Both the position numbers and the translations under genes were made by a program. A model generated the notes under the pieces. That model was given only the letters and a program-made list of their open reading frames with translations, was not told the origin of the DNA and did not search any database. This document shows positions 12,944 through 16,392 of a DNA stretch of 16,392 nt, one piece after another. This DNA comes from JAEXNA01 sp050486105 (GTDB taxonomy: Bacteria > Vulcanimicrobiota > Xenobia > Xenobiales > JADMJV01): assembly GCA_050486105.1 (NCBI GenBank), contig JBJHCR010000122.1:1-16392 (forward strand), given 5' to 3'. Numbering within the stretch: position 1 is the first letter of the stretch; each line of letters begins with the position of its first letter.

Positions 12944-14137
12944 TCAACTCTGGACGGCGGCCTGCCTGAGGACCTCGACTCCCGGCAGTTCTCGACCCTC
13001 CAAGAATTCGAGTGAGGCGCCGCCCCCCGTGGACACGTGAGTGATCTGGTCCCCGAGACCCATCTGTCGAACCGCCGCAGCAGAATCCCCGCCTCCTACA
13101 CATGAAACCGCTTCGGAAGCTGCTAGAGCCTGAGCCACCTTCAAGGTCCCCAAATCGTAGGGTGGTGTTTCGAAGACGCCCATCGGCCCATTCCATAGCA
13201 CCGTGCCGGCCTCACCCACCAGCTGGGAAAAACGCTCTATAGTCTGGCTTCCGATGTCCAGACCCATCATATCTTCGGGGATGGCATCCACCGGCACTTC
13301 GCGGCGCTCTTGCCCTGCCGAAATCTCCGAAGAGACAGCTACGTCCACCGGCAGAACGACTTTGGCCTTGGCCGAGTTGGCGTCTTGCCAAACTTGAGTT
13401 GACAGCTCCATATCTTTCTCGCACAGAGAGCGTCCGATGTTGTGACCCTGAATTTTCAGAAAGGTGAACGCAATGCCCCCACCGATCAGGATGGTGTCGG
13501 CCAAGGCCGCCAGGTTCTTGAGAACCCCGATCTTGTCGGAAACCTTTGCCCCTCCGAGAATAGCAACGAAAGGCCGCTTCGGGTTCTCCAGAAGTCGCCC
13601 TAATTCAGACAACTCCCGCTCCATCAGCAAGCCAGCCGCCGCTGGCAGTTCAGTCGCCACGGCGTGGGTCGAAGCGTGGGCCCGATGAGCCGCACCGAAA
13701 GCATCGTTGACGTAGACTTCAGCCAAGGCCGCTAGGGACTTAGCGAAGGCCGGGTCGTTCTTCTTCTCTTGTTTATGAAAACGGAGATTCTCGAGCAGCA
13801 CGATCCCCCCGCTTGGCAGCCCTCTCACCAGAGCCTCCACTTCGGGACCGACGCAGTCCGAGGCCATGATCACCTCGCGCCCCAACAGCTGTTGCAGCCT
13901 GGCTGCCACCGGTTTCAGAGAGAGGGCCTCTTCGAACCCTTCACCCTTGGGTCGTCCCAAATGCGACATGAGCACCAGCCGAGCTCCTCGATCTAAGAGA
14001 TGGCTGATGGTGGGCAGGGCTGCTTGGATGCGGTTGTCGTCGCTGACTTCTCCATCCTTGATAGGACAGTTGAAGTCTACCCGTACCAAAACGGTTTTCC
14101 CATCCACCGGAAGTTCTCGGACACTCTTAACGCTCAA
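12944..14137 (-). CDS. pgk: Phosphoglycerate kinase
   Basis: Encodes 397 residues, single-domain-pair length. Motifs in order: VLVRVDFN at 16-23, DDNRI, SHLGRPKG, LLENLRFHKQEKKN, VNDAFGAAHRAHAS, GGAKVSDKI, DIGSQTIERF, WNGPMGVFE and the nucleotide-binding VGGGDSAAA. It transfers phosphate from 1,3-bisphosphoglycerate to ADP in glycolysis (cytosol). The TTG at 14137 is chosen as start because it gives the usual SVKSVREL N-terminus and has AAAGG nine bases upstream. The TTG at 14146 would sit on top of that site. It follows gap after a gap of about 80 bases that contains a terminator-like hairpin. Confidence 0.95.
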   Translation of the reverse strand: MSVKSVRELPVDGKTVLVRVDFNCPIKDGEVSDDNRIQAALPTISHLLDRGARLVLMSHLGRPKGEGFEEALSLKPVAARLQQLLGREVIMASDCVGPEVEALVRGLPSGGIVLLENLRFHKQEKKNDPAFAKSLAALAEVYVNDAFGAAHRAHASTHAVATELPAAAGLLMERELSELGRLLENPKRPFVAILGGAKVSDKIGVLKNLAALADTILIGGGIAFTFLKIQGHNIGRSLCEKDMELSTQVWQDANSAKAKVVLPVDVAVSSEISAGQERREVPVDAIPEDMMGLDIGSQTIERFSQLVGEAGTVLWNGPMGVFETPPYDLGTLKVAQALAASEAVSCVGGGDSAAAVRQMGLGDQITHVSTGGGASLEFLEGRELPGVEVLRQAAVQS

Positions 14138-14164
14138 CGGACACAACCTTTCACTGCTTCAGAA

Positions 14165-14203
14165 TCGAGAAGAACCGCCGAGGCTCTCAAGTCGCCCCGG
14201 CGG
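14165..14203 (-). terminator. Terminator-like hairpin between gap and pgk
   Basis: Read on the minus strand, CCGCCGGGGC (14203-14194) and GCCTCGGCGG (14184-14175) form a ten-pair stem with one G-U pair and a nine-base loop, followed by TTCTTCTCGATTCT. This is a GC-rich intrinsic terminator with an imperfect T-tract, well placed to act as a partial terminator or processing stem that leaves more gap than pgk-tpiA message. Confidence 0.5.
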
Positions 14204-14219
14204 CACTACCAAGGGTCAA

Positions 14220-15239
<1,020 letters not shown>

Positions 15240-15288
15240 ATCTGTCTCTTTCCCTCCAGCCGAATCAATCCCGGCCAATGTTCACTTG

Positions 15289-15316
15289 GATATACCCTCG
15301 AGGTTTGGATCACCAA
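15289..15316 (-). promoter_or_regulatory. Candidate promoter of the gap operon
   Basis: On the minus strand TTGGTG (15316-15311) and TATATC (15294-15289) are separated by 16 bases, giving a start of transcription about 40 bases before the gap ATG. Both hexamers match the sigma-70 consensus only partly. Confidence 0.4.
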
Positions 15317-15319
15317 ACC
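15302..15319. promoter_or_regulatory. 18-bp palindrome in the gap / ykgJ-type divergent region
   Basis: GGTTTGG (15302-15308) and CCAAACC (15313-15319) are perfect inverted arms around ATCA. The site covers the candidate -35 of gap, as expected for a dimeric repressor operator. No regulator is identified. Confidence 0.4.
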
Positions 15320-15395
15320 CGGGAAGGGCAGAGGTTTCTCCGTTCTCTAAAGGAAGTTTGGGTAGTCTCAAGTCTGTTGCAAAGGAACTCCCAGC

Positions 15396-16392
15396 TTGGC
15401 AAACCAAAACCCTCTTCCCATCGTTCATTTGCCCCCATTTCAAAACTATAGCTGCACTTCTTGTGGGCGCTGCTGCCGCCAACCCTGGGGGATCAGAGTG
15501 GACAGTCATGCAAACCAAGAAATTCTTGCCTCTCAGGCGGCCAAGACGGTCACTCGAGAAGGCTACCTAGCCATAGAAACTCTAAACGGTGTAGAACTGG
15601 TCGGTCGGAAGCCCGACGGAGCCTGTGTCTTCTTAGACGCACAGAACATGTGCTTGGTCCACGGAGAGAAAGGATCTCAGAGCAAGCCCTTGGACTGCCA
15701 GACCTACCCCTACCTAATGACCGAGACTCCAGACGGTTTCTTCATCTCTGTGTCGTTTTCATGTCCGGCAGTGGTGGCGGGATTTGGCAAACCGGTAGAG
15801 CACGACCGCGAAGAGCTCGAACGCATCTTGAGCGATCATCGGGAGGAAGCCCTGCAAGATGAGCCGGTGGGAGAAAGCGTTGAAGTCCTTCAGGATATGA
15901 CCGTCGATTGGGCCAGCTATCTGAAGCTTGAACCCTTGCTCATGCAAGCTTTTCGACCCGATCAGCCGGTGCACTCGATGTTAGGAATGGCCGTCTCCCT
16001 GGCGGCTTTCTTCCATCCGGCTAACCCCGCCGAAGAACTCTCCCTCTCAAGACTGAATCTGGCAACTCCCCTGGATTTGGGCGGTTTCGACTTCGAGCTG
16101 TGCACTTTGTTCTCCACCATCATCATCTCCATCCTGGAGCGAGAAGACCAACCCGAGGAACGGCAGGCGTTCAGCGATCGCCTGGCCCAGGGGGAGCCCT
16201 TGGAGTCCCACCTCTACGGAATCCCGCTCCGGGAATTTGCCATCCTGAGCAGCCCTGACCAAATGACCTCTCAAGTGATCGCCCGCCACTTCATGGCCCA
16301 CCTCTTTGGCAAGAAACTCTTGGCCGGCCCATTGGTCTCGCGAAAACTCGGCTATGCCTGCGGCTACACCATCATGCTGTTCTATCTGCAAG
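15396..16392 (+). CDS. YkgJ-family cysteine-cluster protein (3' end outside window)
   Basis: Frame 3 is open from 15366 to the window edge. The TTG at 15396 is chosen as start because AAAGGA lies nine bases upstream and no ATG precedes the first conserved cysteines. Residues 20-27 hold C-x2-C-x2-CC (CTSCGRCC) followed by RQPW. Cys77, Cys86 with His89, Cys101 in DCQTYPY, and Cys123 follow. This is the YkgJ/UPF0153 (CxxCxxCC) pattern thought to bind zinc or an Fe-S cluster. At least 332 codons are present, longer than the minimal domain. The extra C-terminal 200 residues are helical, with no motif that I recognise. The molecular function of the family is not settled. It is divergent from gap across about 155 bases. 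Confidence 0.8.
   Translation, partial: MANQNPLPIVHLPPFQNYSCTSCGRCCRQPWGIRVDSHANQEILASQAAKTVTREGYLAIETLNGVELVGRKPDGACVFLDAQNMCLVHGEKGSQSKPLDCQTYPYLMTETPDGFFISVSFSCPAVVAGFGKPVEHDREELERILSDHREEALQDEPVGESVEVLQDMTVDWASYLKLEPLLMQAFRPDQPVHSMLGMAVSLAAFFHPANPAEELSLSRLNLATPLDLGGFDFELCTLFSTIIISILEREDQPEERQAFSDRLAQGEPLESHLYGIPLREFAILSSPDQMTSQVIARHFMAHLFGKKLLAGPLVSRKLGYACGYTIMLFYLQ

Noticed and set aside
16047..16391. Minus-strand frame at the right edge
   Set aside because: Antisense to the cysteine-cluster gene, whose frame is continuous and motif-rich.

Overview
The window joins two kinds of bacterial chromosome. The right part (about 10.7-16.4 kb) is a conserved housekeeping cluster on the minus strand, in transcription order gap (GAPDH), pgk, tpiA, secG and a cystathionine gamma-synthase/lyase gene. 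A divergent YkgJ-type cysteine-cluster protein runs off the right edge. The left part (about 1-8.4 kb) is an accessory, defence-island-like region of small, patchily distributed and partly broken genes. SecG and the gap-pgk-tpiA-secG order indicate a bacterium. Shine-Dalgarno motifs are present and TTG/GTG starts are frequent. I cannot name a phylum from the sequence alone.

Left arm: (a) a HEPN-like protein with an R-x4-H motif; (b) a compact three-gene set made of a TIGR04255-family protein, an unknown protein, and a third gene interrupted by one in-frame TAA; (c) an HD-hydrolase remnant truncated at both ends on the minus strand; (d) an orphan type I restriction specificity gene (hsdS), also interrupted by one in-frame TAA, followed closely by a zeta-toxin-like P-loop ATPase and an overlapping 65-residue acidic-tailed protein that may be its antitoxin or partner; (e) a divergent module with an Xre HTH + ImmA/IrrE metallopeptidase and a PIN-domain protein on the minus strand, and a DUF2188-type small protein on the plus strand behind a long leader hairpin. 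Module (e) lies between two perfect 91-bp direct repeats (5578-5668 and 8080-8170). The repeats are the 3' part of the zeta-partner gene. This layout suggests an inserted or excisable 2.5-kb unit.

Middle (8.2-10.7 kb): gene debris, a small membrane protein that looks frameshifted, and a 393-residue three-helix membrane protein with paired CxxC motifs and no recognised function.

How it works together: the right arm encodes the triose-phosphate section of glycolysis, with a good candidate partial terminator between gap and pgk that could set a higher GAPDH output, and couples secG and the sulfur-amino-acid gene by an 11-nt overlap. The left arm looks like a decaying and reshuffled anti-phage/toxin-antitoxin island. 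The most unusual structure is the repeat-bounded ImmA-PIN-DUF2188 module placed at the 3' end of a candidate antitoxin gene.
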